DNA from: Gaetbulibacter sp. 4G1
GTDB lineage: Bacteria; Bacteroidota; Bacteroidia; Flavobacteriales; Flavobacteriaceae
Assembly (NCBI RefSeq): GCF_002741945.1
Contig: NZ_MDVN01000009.1
Location: forward strand, 124,001-188,000
Reading direction: 5' to 3'
Length of the DNA: 64,000 bases
Shown here: in pieces, positions 10,108 through 19,723 of the stretch
How the letters are laid out: the number at the start of each line of letters is the position of its first letter
Position numbering within the stretch: position 1 is the first letter of the stretch
Translations under genes and position numbers: made by a program
The notes under the pieces: generated by a model
Databases searched by the model: none
What the model was told of the DNA's origin: nothing
The model's input: the letters and a program-made list of their open reading frames with translations, nothing else

Positions 10108-10170
10108 TTGTTGCGAAGATAAAAAATGGATTCTGCATCGTAATACAGAACGGCAAAAAGAAACAAAAAA

Positions 10171-10196
10171 AACACCCACTTAAAAGTGAGTGTTTT
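10171..10196 (-). terminator. Terminator of the gldKLMN operon
   Basis: An inverted repeat (AACACcCACTT / AAGTGaGTGTT, one mismatch) lies 22 bases after the gldN stop and is followed on the minus strand by a long T run. It also lies directly upstream of the FAD oxidoreductase gene. Confidence 0.75.
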
Positions 10197-10217
10197 TATT
10201 TTATTATGTTGTGGGAC

Positions 10218-11108
10218 CTAATATGTCCACATATCTAGTTCAAAATCACGAATTTTATCTTTAATTCGTTCAGATTCTAATAATTGCATTAATGCATTTT
10301 GAGATACATATTCACTAATTTTTCTATCGCCTTGTACATTTTCTTCTCTATAAATATAGCCATGAAAACGTCTAGAATTCAATATATGATCGAAAGAAAA
10401 AGGAATAGAACTATTCTCATTGTTAAACGATTTTGCTTCATGTAATACTTCTCTAGCATCTGGGAAGAATACCCAAAAAAGAGGTACTAAATCTGGCTCG
10501 TCTGTATCAATAAAATTCACATCTGGTGCAACTGGTGCAATTCCTAATAACCTGTATTTCATTTCAGCTTGTCGCTTATCAAAATACCAAAGTCCTTTTA
10601 TATGATATTCTTTAATATCTGCCGCTGTAATATCACGTCTGTTAATATACTCAGGAGACAATTCTTCACCTGCATTTAATTGCTCAATACCTAATTCTGT
10701 AGTATCAATCATTGTTAAAGCAGCTTCAATATCTTTTAAAGTTCTTTTAGTCGTAAAATAAGAATCATCATAAATGTTTTTTATTTTTCCATCTTTCACA
10801 CTCTTCATAAGTACATCGTACAATGAACGTCTATCACTACCAATGTTATTAGTATCTATAGGATAGTAAAGTGGAAAGTTAGAGCGCTCGTCAAGAACAA
10901 CCTTTTCCCAAACCATTTTAGAAAAAAGAACATCTCTATCGTCAACATAACCATACTCTAATGGTTTATCATTATCGACTGCTTTTTGCGCGTCTGTTCT
11001 TACTCCAATTTCATCTGGACTTTTAGCGTTTAATATGTTTGCTTGTGCAAATACACCAGACACTGTAAAAACAGTTGCTGCGGTTAATAAAAAACTTTTT
11101 AAATTCAT
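10218..11108 (-). CDS. gldN: GldN, T9SS/gliding ring component
   Basis: This 296-residue protein has a signal peptide (MNLKSFLLTAATVFTVSGVFAQ) and the GldN/PorN body, with landmarks such as EYGYVDDRDVLFSKMVWE, YPIDTN and a C-terminal ELDMWTY. GldN is periplasmic and forms the ring-shaped complex with the lipoprotein GldK at the outer membrane, where it contacts GldM. It is the last gene of gldKLMN, 39 bases after gldM, and is followed by a terminator. Length is normal for the family. Confidence 0.95.
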   Translation of the reverse strand: MNLKSFLLTAATVFTVSGVFAQANILNAKSPDEIGVRTDAQKAVDNDKPLEYGYVDDRDVLFSKMVWEKVVLDERSNFPLYYPIDTNNIGSDRRSLYDVLMKSVKDGKIKNIYDDSYFTTKRTLKDIEAALTMIDTTELGIEQLNAGEELSPEYINRRDITAADIKEYHIKGLWYFDKRQAEMKYRLLGIAPVAPDVNFIDTDEPDLVPLFWVFFPDAREVLHEAKSFNNENSSIPFSFDHILNSRRFHGYIYREENVQGDRKISEYVSQNALMQLLESERIKDKIRDFELDMWTY

Positions 11109-11147
11109 TTCTTTTACTTTTTAATTATTAGGGTTTAACCCAATATT

Positions 11148-12710
11148 CTAGTTTGTAAGCTCAATAAATACTGGAGATACTTTTTTAAGTATCACACTAA
11201 CACCACTGGCTTTAGCTTCAATATCAAATATTTGAACTCCAGAACCACGCTTAGCTTTACGTAAAGCTCCTTTTGCTCTACTATCTAACTTGTTTCCGTT
11301 AACATTTATTGTTGGTTGTCCAGGAACTTTAAATTTAAATCCTGTAACACGTAATGGTAATTCGAAATCGAAATCATCAAATTTTGCACCAATAGTAGAA
11401 ATTTGAAGACTGTTACGTTGCATTTTTAATGCACCATCTTCTCCTCTTACTGTACCTGTTGGTTTTGGTAAATCTTTAATTCTAAACTTCGCATTATCAC
11501 TAACTCTACCTCCATCTGGTAATGTACCTGTAACATTAATAGTAACTTCTCTACCTTGAATTCTTGTAGCATCCATTACATAGCTACTACCCGATTTTCT
11601 TGATAAACCTTGCGCACTAGCATTTACTTTATTATCTGGAATCCCTGCAAACGAAATAGTCATTGGATTTTTAACACCTCTGTACACTACATTCATTTTA
11701 TCTGCAGAAATCGTTGCTGAGTTTGGTTTAGCTACCGTTGCGAATGAAGAGTTAACTGGCACTGGAATTTCTTCTCCACCTTCACCAAAAAACAAGTTAC
11801 CTTCAATTTTATGCTCGCCAACACCACCAGTTCCTATTTTCAATTTTACTTTACCATCTTCAATAGAATATTGATTTTCAGTTAATGGTCTTCCATCTAA
11901 AGTTAGTTCAACTCTTTTTGGTTTTGTAGAAGCATCTTTACGACCTAATACAATTTGTCCATCAAATTGCTCGCCGTTAAAGTAAGCTGATTTTGAAGTT
12001 TCCATTAATGTTGTATAGTTTGTCATAGAAACTTGTTTACCAAGCTCTCCTTCTAGCATTTTAGATAACACTTCAGATTCAGTGGTTTTAACATCAGCTT
12101 GAAGCTGTGTCATTTTAGTTAAAGATGCCACTAAAGGAAACCCTTTATAGTGATAATCTAACCAACTTTGCTTAACATTATCTCTATTACGAACATCTTC
12201 TGTACTAAACTTATTTTGCACGTCCTTAACAACATCTTCCATACCGTCTTCATTTGCCAATAATGCCGTAACACCATCTCTAAATGATGCGATTTGGTTT
12301 AAAAACTCTTGCCCTTCTTCCTTGAGCTTATCTCCTTTAAAAAAGTTTTCATCAAGATAATCTCCTTTATCCATAATCTCATAATCGGTTGGATCATCAA
12401 GTTTGGCAGTCATCTTTGTTTTTAAATCTTCTATATAAGTATCAAACTTTTTTGCCAAGGCATCAATTTGATCTGCTTTAGATTTTAATGGTGCATATTT
12501 CTCAGGTTGATCTGCTGCTTTTTGATCTAAGCTTGCAACAAAACTTTTATTACGTAATGAGGTTGCTTCGTTAGATTCAGTAAGCTTTTCGTTCATTAAT
12601 CCGAAGGCTGAAAGCACTTCTTTTGACATATTTAAAGCTAGCATTGCTATAAATATTAAATACATCAGATTAATCATTTTCTGTCGTGGTGATAAATTTC
12701 CTCCTGCCAT
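11148..12710 (-). CDS. gldM: GldM, gliding/T9SS motor shaft protein
   Basis: 520 residues. A short cytoplasmic N-terminus (MAGGNLSPRQKMINLMYL) leads into one TM helix (~residues 13-35), then a long periplasmic helical and beta region that projects to the outer-membrane ring. GldM pairs with GldL to convert the proton gradient into motion or secretion energy. The C-terminal half has the repeated Ig-like beta domains expected of the family (~residues 230-520). The gene starts 46 bases after gldL and is co-transcribed. All expected regions are present. Confidence 0.95.
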   Translation of the reverse strand: MAGGNLSPRQKMINLMYLIFIAMLALNMSKEVLSAFGLMNEKLTESNEATSLRNKSFVASLDQKAADQPEKYAPLKSKADQIDALAKKFDTYIEDLKTKMTAKLDDPTDYEIMDKGDYLDENFFKGDKLKEEGQEFLNQIASFRDGVTALLANEDGMEDVVKDVQNKFSTEDVRNRDNVKQSWLDYHYKGFPLVASLTKMTQLQADVKTTESEVLSKMLEGELGKQVSMTNYTTLMETSKSAYFNGEQFDGQIVLGRKDASTKPKRVELTLDGRPLTENQYSIEDGKVKLKIGTGGVGEHKIEGNLFFGEGGEEIPVPVNSSFATVAKPNSATISADKMNVVYRGVKNPMTISFAGIPDNKVNASAQGLSRKSGSSYVMDATRIQGREVTINVTGTLPDGGRVSDNAKFRIKDLPKPTGTVRGEDGALKMQRNSLQISTIGAKFDDFDFELPLRVTGFKFKVPGQPTINVNGNKLDSRAKGALRKAKRGSGVQIFDIEAKASGVSVILKKVSPVFIELTN

Positions 12711-12756
12711 GTCTAATTAGGTTTTTGGTTAATTAATATTTGGGCTTAACCCCTAA

Positions 12757-13392
12757 TTAGTTTTTATTCATTGCAGTTAACATACCACCGTATACTCCAT
12801 TTAATGAAGATAAATTAGATGCTAAAGATTGCATTTGCTCTTTTAGTTTGGCAGCATTCTCTATAGACTCTTCGTTAATTGAAGCTTGTTTATTTACACT
12901 CTCTAACTGTACTTTATAAAGACTATTTAAAGACTCCATTTGTGCAGCAGCTAATGTTAACTCTTCTCCATACTTTTTAGTAGCTTCAACAGAATCTACA
13001 GTTGAAGATATATTTTTTGCAGCACCTTCAAAGTTTTTAATACTATCTCCTAAACTAGCCATTAATTCGCCATCAATTTTAGCATCTTTTAATAACTCAT
13101 CTAATTTTTTAGATAATAACCCTTGTGGGTTTTCTTTTGTGTTTTTATCTGATTGTCCTCCAGCTAATTCAGGATACACTAGCGACCAATCTAAATCGTC
13201 GTCTACTGGTTCGAATGCTGAAATAGCAAAAATAATTGCTTCGGTAACTAAACCTAAGGTTAACATAACGTTACCTGTTAAAGGTCCAATTTCAAAATGA
13301 ATAATTTTGAATAGTGCTCCAACAATTACAATTGATGCTCCTAATCCGTAAGCCATATTCATAAATCTTTTACTTGCTCTTGACTGTGCCAT
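12757..13392 (-). CDS. gldL: GldL, inner-membrane proton-channel motor protein
   Basis: 211 residues with two N-terminal TM helices (~13-33 and ~41-60) and a cytoplasmic coiled-coil tail. Charged residues inside the membrane, K29 (ALFKIIHF) and E51 (GLVTEAII), occupy the positions of the Lys and Glu shown to matter in Flavobacterium GldL. GldL forms the inner-membrane motor with GldM and energises T9SS export and gliding. It lies between gldK and gldM on the same strand. Length is typical. Confidence 0.95.
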   Translation of the reverse strand: MAQSRASKRFMNMAYGLGASIVIVGALFKIIHFEIGPLTGNVMLTLGLVTEAIIFAISAFEPVDDDLDWSLVYPELAGGQSDKNTKENPQGLLSKKLDELLKDAKIDGELMASLGDSIKNFEGAAKNISSTVDSVEATKKYGEELTLAAAQMESLNSLYKVQLESVNKQASINEESIENAAKLKEQMQSLASNLSSLNGVYGGMLTAMNKN

Positions 13393-13478
13393 AATTTTTC
13401 GGTTTTTAATTTTAAGTAGTAATACTTAAGTAGGTTAATTAATAGTATTTATTATTATTGATTTGATTAAATTTATTA

Positions 13479-14843
13479 TTAAGGTTTCTTACCTGTTACT
13501 TGTGTCCCCATGTAATCTTGTACTGTTCTGAAACCTATATAACTTCTTGCAGAATCTGCATATTCGTAATCTCTTGAGCTTACTTGTAAATAGTAAGCAA
13601 CATCTTTCCAAGAACCTCCTCTTACAACTTTACGTTGATTATCGTTATCGTTTACACTTGGATTTATCGTTGATGAATATTCGTAAGAATTCGGATCGTA
13701 TGATGCATTTACCCATTCTGAAACATTACCAGCCATATTATATAAATTATAATCATTTGGCTCATAAGATTTTGCTTCTACAGTATATAATGCTTGATCT
13801 GCAGCATAATCGCCACGAACAGGTTTAAAGTTTGCCATAAAACAACCTCTGTCACTTTTCGTGTAAGGCCCTCCCCATGGGTATGTTGCAGCTTGAAGAC
13901 CTCCTCTTGCGGCATACTCCCACTCAGCTTCAGATGGTAATCTGAATCTATTTACAAATGCTGCCCTTTTTGATTTTTGATATGAGTTTTTATTAATTGT
14001 TCTCCACTCACAAAATGCTTTAGCTTGTTTCCAAGTTAAACCTACAACTGGATATTCGCTATACGCATCATGCCAAAAATAATCGTTATGCATTGGTTCG
14101 TTATAAGAATAAGCAAAATCTCTAATCCATACTGTTGTGTCTGGGTATACTTCTATTTCTTCTTTAATAATAACATCTTTACGTTTTATACCTCTGTTTC
14201 TCGCAGCTTCTTGAATATCCATGTGACTGAATTGAAACTTAAACTTTTTAACATCCCAAGTACGTTGCCCATTATAAGATTCTTCTAATGGTAAATACAT
14301 AGTATCCATAACTTCAGTATAGTACTCATCTGGATATTCATCAGTATCGAAAATTAAATCTACGTCATGGTTTATTTTTCTACCCTCATAACCAGTTGGT
14401 CCTAAACCTGTATAGTTTTCAAACATATATTTTTCGTAAACTGACATATTTGCTGTATCGGCATCTTTAAAAGCATACTCACCAATACCTCCATCTTCTG
14501 GAATTTTTCCAACCTCATCTGCTAAAACTGCAAGTTTCATTCTAACTATAGAATCTCTTACCCAATTAACAAATTGTCTGTACTCGCTATTAGTTATTTC
14601 TGTTGCATCCATATATAATGCTCTAACAGTAACTGTTTTTGCAGGAGCATCATGTATTCCAGCAAGATCATCATCGGCTTTTCCCATAATAAATGCACCG
14701 CCTGGAACTAGTTCCATTCCATACGGTTTTTCTGGGTGCCATTTTTTACCTTTAACACCTACTAGTTCTCCCCTATCTTTAGAGCCACAACTAGCTAATA
14801 ATGTTAATACTGCGGTTAATAAAATAAACTTCTTCATATTCAT
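13479..14843 (-). CDS. gldK: GldK, outer-membrane lipoprotein of the T9SS
   Basis: 454 residues. The signal sequence ends in a lipobox (LLASC, Cys ~19), so the protein is lipidated. The body is a formylglycine-generating-enzyme-like fold: GGAFIMGKADDD, EITNSEYRQFV, PVVGLTWKQAKAFCEW, RLPSEAEWEYAARGG, NMAGNVSEWV and VVRGGSWKD. In T9SS this fold is structural. GldK binds GldN to make the periplasmic ring. It is the first gene of gldKLMN. Two close Met codons (residues 1 and 3) are possible starts. Confidence 0.95.
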   Translation of the reverse strand: MNMKKFILLTAVLTLLASCGSKDRGELVGVKGKKWHPEKPYGMELVPGGAFIMGKADDDLAGIHDAPAKTVTVRALYMDATEITNSEYRQFVNWVRDSIVRMKLAVLADEVGKIPEDGGIGEYAFKDADTANMSVYEKYMFENYTGLGPTGYEGRKINHDVDLIFDTDEYPDEYYTEVMDTMYLPLEESYNGQRTWDVKKFKFQFSHMDIQEAARNRGIKRKDVIIKEEIEVYPDTTVWIRDFAYSYNEPMHNDYFWHDAYSEYPVVGLTWKQAKAFCEWRTINKNSYQKSKRAAFVNRFRLPSEAEWEYAARGGLQAATYPWGGPYTKSDRGCFMANFKPVRGDYAADQALYTVEAKSYEPNDYNLYNMAGNVSEWVNASYDPNSYEYSSTINPSVNDNDNQRKVVRGGSWKDVAYYLQVSSRDYEYADSARSYIGFRTVQDYMGTQVTGKKP

Positions 14844-15001
14844 AGAAAACTCGAGGTTAATTATTTAAGCTTCATTTTTGAGAGCGTAAACATATTTATA
14901 TATTTTTAAAAAAACAACTTTTTTGACAAAAAAATTACATTTCATCGTAAAAAAATTACATTTAAACGATGAAATTAACTATTTGACCTTGTTAATCACG
15001 T

Positions 15002-16168
15002 CTAGATACAATTCTTTTGAAAAGCCTTGTACCAACGATTTGGTATCTTATTTTTACAAGCATCCAAATAATCTTGATGCATGCAAGGTAATAACGTATG
15101 TCTCTTCAATTTATTATTAATTTCAGACAAAAAAGGAATCTCAATCCACCATCTTCCTGTTTTTATACTCTTGTAAAACACCAGTTCTTGATCGTCCACT
15201 AAAGTAATGAATTTTTGATAGCTTTTTTCATCTGAAAAATCATCATCTTTCACTCTAAAATTAACACCTTCAATAAAATACCAAATCATCTGAGAGATTA
15301 ACATCGATGTAATTTCATCATCCTTCGATGGTTTATATTCGTATATCCCAAACGATGATACTTTATTACTTATACCTGCATAACGTGCAATAGCACAAAT
15401 TTCTTTCCCATCTAATCCGTTAGGCGAATATTTTTGATTTAAACTAAGTTCTGATGCCCTAACCGAATTTAAATCTATACTTACAATATTAGCATCACGC
15501 AATGCGGGCTCAACAATAGTTATATCTTTTGAAACTTGACCTAATCTATAAGATTCAAAATAAAGCTTATCCATTAAATCTATTTCTTCTTGAGAATTAA
15601 AATAAGTTTGGTATCCTATAGTTGCGTAATTAAATAGATTATATGGTTCGTCTAAAATAATTTTTCCAACAAAACTGTTATTCTTAATAGGCTTTGCGGA
15701 ATCTCCTAAATCAAATTTGCTATCTACATTTACAATATTAACCATAGGTATTAAAGCATCATAAGCTCTATAATTGGCGTACGTTAAATCTTGTGAACCA
15801 CCTAATATAACAGGAATAATTTTCTTTTTAATTAATATAGTAATAGCTTCTTTTACTGCAAAATAAGTATCTTCAACACTTTCCCCTTTATTAATATTGC
15901 CTAGGTCTGCAATGGTTGTATTCCAACTACCTGGATAAAGAGCATACAATGATTTCCGAATTTCATTAAGTTGAAATTCTTCTCCTATATAATTAACATC
16001 ATTTCTATTCTCTAAAACACCAAGAATAGCAATATTGACATCTTCTAAATCTGGGATTCCGTTTTGGGTAGAATGAATTCGAAGTTTTCGTCCTAAAGCC
16101 TGAGATGCAAGCAATTCATTATGCGCCAACACCAAATCTGAGACAGGAGACAGAAAATTAAAGTTCAT
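15002..16168 (-). CDS. Arginase/formimidoylglutamase-fold protein, metal motifs degenerate
   Basis: 388 residues of the ureohydrolase superfamily, but the three metal motifs are altered. GGxH reads GGSQ (Q126), DAHxD reads DSKFD (K151; D149 and D153 kept), and SxDxDxxDP reads SIDLNSVRA (D232 kept; N234 and R237 replace Asp). The downstream SPNGLDGKE segment still matches the fold. Normal arginases need these residues to bind two Mn ions, so ordinary hydrolysis is doubtful. The gene starts 3 bases after topA and precedes gldK, so it is probably co-transcribed with topA. A regulatory or scaffolding role is possible but unproven. Confidence 0.75.
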   Translation of the reverse strand: MNFNFLSPVSDLVLAHNELLASQALGRKLRIHSTQNGIPDLEDVNIAILGVLENRNDVNYIGEEFQLNEIRKSLYALYPGSWNTTIADLGNINKGESVEDTYFAVKEAITILIKKKIIPVILGGSQDLTYANYRAYDALIPMVNIVNVDSKFDLGDSAKPIKNNSFVGKIILDEPYNLFNYATIGYQTYFNSQEEIDLMDKLYFESYRLGQVSKDITIVEPALRDANIVSIDLNSVRASELSLNQKYSPNGLDGKEICAIARYAGISNKVSSFGIYEYKPSKDDEITSMLISQMIWYFIEGVNFRVKDDDFSDEKSYQKFITLVDDQELVFYKSIKTGRWWIEIPFLSEINNKLKRHTLLPCMHQDYLDACKNKIPNRWYKAFQKNCI

Positions 16169-16171
16169 GTA

Positions 16172-18667
16172 TTATTTCTTTTTTGCAGTTGCTTTTTTCT
16201 TAGTTGCTTTCTTTTTCTTTTTAGGTGTTTTAGCTTCAATAAGTGCTTTTGCTTCATCTAATGTCATATCTGAAACATCAATTGTTTTCGCTAATTCTAC
16301 TTTTATTTTTCCTTTTACAACATTGTGCCTTCCCCAACGTGCTTTTTCAACACGTATACCTTCTTCTTCCCAATTATGAATAACTTTATCTATTTCTTTT
16401 TGAATTTTAGTTTCAATTAATTCAACAATATCATCATCAGATAAATTATCCCAATCGTACTTTTTGTTCACATTAATAAACATATTGTTCCATTTTATAA
16501 ATGGTCCAAAACGTCCTTTACCTTTTTGCACTGGTAAATCGTTATACATATATATAGGTGCATCTGCTTTTTGTTTTTCTTTAATTAAAACAATGGCTTC
16601 ATCCAATTCAACACTTAATGGGTCTACCCCTTTTGGTAATGACACAAAAGCAGATCCAAACTTTACATACGGGCCAAAACGCCCATTATTTACAAGAATT
16701 TCTTCGCCTTCGTAGGTTCCTAAATTTTTTGGAAGCTGAAATAAATCCATAGCTTCCTCATATGTAATAGTATTTAGTTGCTGATCTGGACTTAAACTTG
16801 CAAATTGAGGTTTTTCTTCGTCATCAACTGTTCCTATTTGTACCATTGGTCCAAATTTCCCTAAACGCACACTTACTTGTTTTCCTGTTTTTGGGTCCTT
16901 CCCTAAAATACGCTCTCCAGATTCTCTTTCGGCATTTTCTTTTACATCTTCAACTTGTGGATGAAAATCTTTGTAAAACAATTTCATCATTTTAGTCCAA
17001 TCTTCTTTCCCATCAGCAATATCATCAAAATCTGCTTCAACTTTTGCTGTAAAATTGTAATCTAAAATACTTTCAAAATGATTTACTAAAAAATCTGTTA
17101 CAATCATCCCTATATCAGTAGGAACAAGTTTACCCTTGTCTGACCCTACTTTTTCTTTTAATTTTTTGTCTCTTACTTCCCCTCCTTGTAGTGTAAGTTG
17201 AGAATATTCGCGTTCTACACCTTCAACTGCTCCTTTTTCAACATAATTTCTATTTTGAATAGTTGAAATAGTTGGCGCATAGGTTGATGGACGACCAATA
17301 CCTAATTCTTCTAACTTTTTAACCAACGAAGCTTCAGTAAATCTTGCTGGCGGGCGAGTATATCGTTCGGTAGCCGTTATGTAATTATTAAGTAAAGCTT
17401 CGTTAATTCTCATTGCTGGCAACATACCTTCTTGCTCTACATTTTCATCGTCAGTACCTTCTAAATACACTTTTAAAAATCCATCAAAAGTAATCACCTC
17501 TCCGTTTGCAGTAAAATTTTCGTTATGAGTAGATGCACTTATTTTTACATTGGTACGCTCTAATTCTGCCTCACTCATTTGTGACGCAATAGCACGTTTC
17601 CAAATTAAATCATAAAGTCGAGCTTGATCATAATCAATATCTACAGAATGTACTGCAAAATTAGTTGGACGAATGGCTTCGTGAGCCTCTTGCGCACCTT
17701 TTGACTTTCCTTTATAATTTCTTGGTTTACTATATTTAGATCCAAAAGCACTTTCTATTTCAGTTTGTGCTCCATTTCTAGCTTCATCAGACAAATTAAC
17801 ACTATCTGTTCTCATATAAGTAATTAAACCTGCTTCATAAAGGCGTTGTGCCATCGTCATGGTTTTACTTACCGAAAAATATAATTTACGTGATGCTTCT
17901 TGTTGTAATGTAGATGTTGTAAATGGCGCCGCTGGTGATTTCTTTGCAGGTTTTTTTTGTAAATCTGCAACTTTAAATGATGCCGAAGCATTTTGTTCTA
18001 AAAATTTTTGAGCTTCTTCTTTTGTTGAAAAATTCTTAGGTAATTTTGCCTTAAATGTTTGCCCGTTTTCATTCGAAAATTCTGCATCGACTCTATAAGA
18101 TGCAACAGGTGTAAACCCTTGTATTTCTCTTTCTTTCTCTACAATTAAGCGTACCGAAACAGATTGTACACGACCTGCTGACAAACCTCCTTTTACTTTA
18201 CGCCAAAGCACTGGAGACAGCTCGTAACCTACAATCCTGTCTAACACTCGGCGTGCTTGCTGTGCATCAACCAAATCATAATCTATACCTCTTGGGTTTT
18301 CTATGGCACGTTGAATAGCGGTTTTAGTGATTTCGTGAAAAACAATACGCTTCGTTTTGGCAGCATCTAACTTTAAGGCCTCGGCTAAATGCCATGCAAT
18401 AGCTTCTCCTTCGCGATCTTCATCACTCGCTAGCCAAACCATTTCTGCTTTTTTAGCCAATTCTTTCAGCTTTTTTACAACTGCCTTTTTATCTTTAGAA
18501 ACTTCATATTTTGGTCTAAAATCACCATCAACATCAACCCCTAATTCCTTTGAAGGTAAATCGGATATATGCCCAAAACTAGACTCAACTTTAAAATCTT
18601 TTCCTAAAAATTTTTCAATAGTTTTCGCCTTAGCTGGTGACTCTACAATCACTAAATTCTTCGCCAT
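16172..18667 (-). CDS. topA: DNA topoisomerase I
   Basis: 831 residues. The TOPRIM domain carries the active Glu (VESPAKAKTIEKFLG) and the acidic triad (DEDREGEA, ~residue 82). The catalytic Tyr lies in LITYMRTDS (~residue 285), preceded by PFTTSTLQQEA. The C-terminal part has Topo_C repeats (GRFGP, RFGPYVKFG, RWGRHN) and a Lys-rich tail (KKKKKATKKK), rather than Cys4 zinc fingers. It relaxes negative supercoils through a 5'-phosphotyrosine intermediate. It is the first gene of a minus-strand unit with the arginase-fold gene. Confidence 0.97.
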   Translation of the reverse strand: MAKNLVIVESPAKAKTIEKFLGKDFKVESSFGHISDLPSKELGVDVDGDFRPKYEVSKDKKAVVKKLKELAKKAEMVWLASDEDREGEAIAWHLAEALKLDAAKTKRIVFHEITKTAIQRAIENPRGIDYDLVDAQQARRVLDRIVGYELSPVLWRKVKGGLSAGRVQSVSVRLIVEKEREIQGFTPVASYRVDAEFSNENGQTFKAKLPKNFSTKEEAQKFLEQNASASFKVADLQKKPAKKSPAAPFTTSTLQQEASRKLYFSVSKTMTMAQRLYEAGLITYMRTDSVNLSDEARNGAQTEIESAFGSKYSKPRNYKGKSKGAQEAHEAIRPTNFAVHSVDIDYDQARLYDLIWKRAIASQMSEAELERTNVKISASTHNENFTANGEVITFDGFLKVYLEGTDDENVEQEGMLPAMRINEALLNNYITATERYTRPPARFTEASLVKKLEELGIGRPSTYAPTISTIQNRNYVEKGAVEGVEREYSQLTLQGGEVRDKKLKEKVGSDKGKLVPTDIGMIVTDFLVNHFESILDYNFTAKVEADFDDIADGKEDWTKMMKLFYKDFHPQVEDVKENAERESGERILGKDPKTGKQVSVRLGKFGPMVQIGTVDDEEKPQFASLSPDQQLNTITYEEAMDLFQLPKNLGTYEGEEILVNNGRFGPYVKFGSAFVSLPKGVDPLSVELDEAIVLIKEKQKADAPIYMYNDLPVQKGKGRFGPFIKWNNMFINVNKKYDWDNLSDDDIVELIETKIQKEIDKVIHNWEEEGIRVEKARWGRHNVVKGKIKVELAKTIDVSDMTLDEAKALIEAKTPKKKKKATKKKATAKKK

Positions 18668-18686
18668 ACTTGATTTTTTGAAGCTA

Positions 18687-18694
18687 CAAATGTA
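18687..18694 (-). promoter_or_regulatory. -7 promoter element of topA
   Basis: On the minus strand TACATTTG matches TAnnTTTG and lies 19 bases upstream of the topA ATG. No clear -33 element was seen at 17-23 bases. Confidence 0.5.
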
Positions 18695-18753
18695 TATGAA
18701 AAAAAGTTTATCTGTAACTTTTTATGGATAATCTGTGAACATTTTAAATAAAA

Positions 18754-18785
18754 AAACCTGTTTTTAACATTTTAAAAACAGGTTT
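18754..18785 (-). terminator. Terminator after the membrane protein gene
   Basis: A 14-bp inverted repeat (AAACCTGTTTTTAA / TTAAAAACAGGTTT) with a 4-base loop is followed by a T run on the minus strand. It lies 19 bases after the stop of the membrane protein gene at 18805. Confidence 0.7.
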
Positions 18786-18804
18786 TTGCACTGCACTATA
18801 AATT

Positions 18805-19587
18805 TTATTCTACCGAAGTTCCTATTTCCTCAATAGCACTTGTTTCGTTAAAGCCAACAACTTTTTTATAAATTAAATATAATGGATGAAAGATAAACAT
18901 TTGTAAAAACAAACCTCCAATTCCGCAAGTTATCATTGTTACAATCATTACACATACATAGCTTACTACAAGTAATCCAAAAGAAATTAACCACTTTTTA
19001 TTTCCTAACTTAAAACTAGATTTAACAATATCTCCAACACTAAATTCAGAATTAAATGCAAAAACAATTGTAAAATACGACATAGGTACCATTAGATAAA
19101 TTAATGGAATATAGCAAAGTAATGCAGAAGGAATAGCTATTAAAATAGAAATGAGCATTAAAACAAAGGTTTTCTTCAAGTACTTTCCTTTTAAAAAATA
19201 GAAAAAATCAGAAGTAGTTACCTTCCCATTATAATCTAATGTTTTCATCATTCTAAAAAAAGCAGCATTTAAGGCTAAAGAAATTGCACCTAGAACAAAA
19301 ATACCAACAAAAACAAAGAGAATATACAAAATAGACATACCAGCAAAAAATTCGTTAAACGCATCTGGATTAGCATATCCGCTTTCTTGTTGAGCTAATA
19401 CTACTCCTATTAAAGGTAAGTACAACACGATTATTAAAGGCATCATTACCAATAAAGTAAATATTTGCAGTAAAAACCCCTGTAGCCATGTCTTTTTAAA
19501 TAACTCGATGGATTCACTAAAAATATTTCCAAAGTCTAATTCTTTAGCACGTTCTATCTTTTCTAATAAACTGGTTATTGTATTCAT
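18805..19587 (-). CDS. Polytopic membrane protein of unknown function
   Basis: 260 residues. A short amphipathic N-terminus (FGNIFSESIELFKKTW) is followed by about six hydrophobic segments (~35-65, 85-115, 138-165, 168-185, 198-225 and 225-240). The pattern FSESIELFKKTW...FSVGDIVKSSFKLGNKKW repeats a helix-Lys-Trp theme seen in DUF975/YciC-like membrane proteins, but I cannot assign a family firmly. It is monocistronic between two terminators. No catalytic motif is visible. Confidence 0.6.
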   Translation of the reverse strand: MNTITSLLEKIERAKELDFGNIFSESIELFKKTWLQGFLLQIFTLLVMMPLIIVLYLPLIGVVLAQQESGYANPDAFNEFFAGMSILYILFVFVGIFVLGAISLALNAAFFRMMKTLDYNGKVTTSDFFYFLKGKYLKKTFVLMLISILIAIPSALLCYIPLIYLMVPMSYFTIVFAFNSEFSVGDIVKSSFKLGNKKWLISFGLLVVSYVCVMIVTMITCGIGGLFLQMFIFHPLYLIYKKVVGFNETSAIEEIGTSVE

Positions 19588-19667
19588 TTTTCAAGTTTTG
19601 GTTAGTATCTGTTTTCAAAGTAAATACTTTCTAATAGATTTAACAAAAAATATTCTCCCTCATAAAT

Positions 19668-19701
19668 AAAAAAGCCTGCACATGTTTGTACAGACTTTTT
19701 T
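19668..19701 (-). terminator. Likely terminator after the LVIVD lipoprotein
   Basis: An imperfect hairpin (AAAAAGCCTG / CAGACTTTTT with one mismatch near the base) lies 23 bases after the stop at 19724, with A and T runs on both sides, so it could work in either direction. Confidence 0.5.
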
Positions 19702-19723
19702 ACTTAATTTATATGATCTAGTT

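Noticed and set aside
13547-13828. 93-residue plus-strand frame inside gldK
   Set aside because: It is antisense to conserved FGE-type motifs of gldK and His/Leu-rich without any fold landmark.
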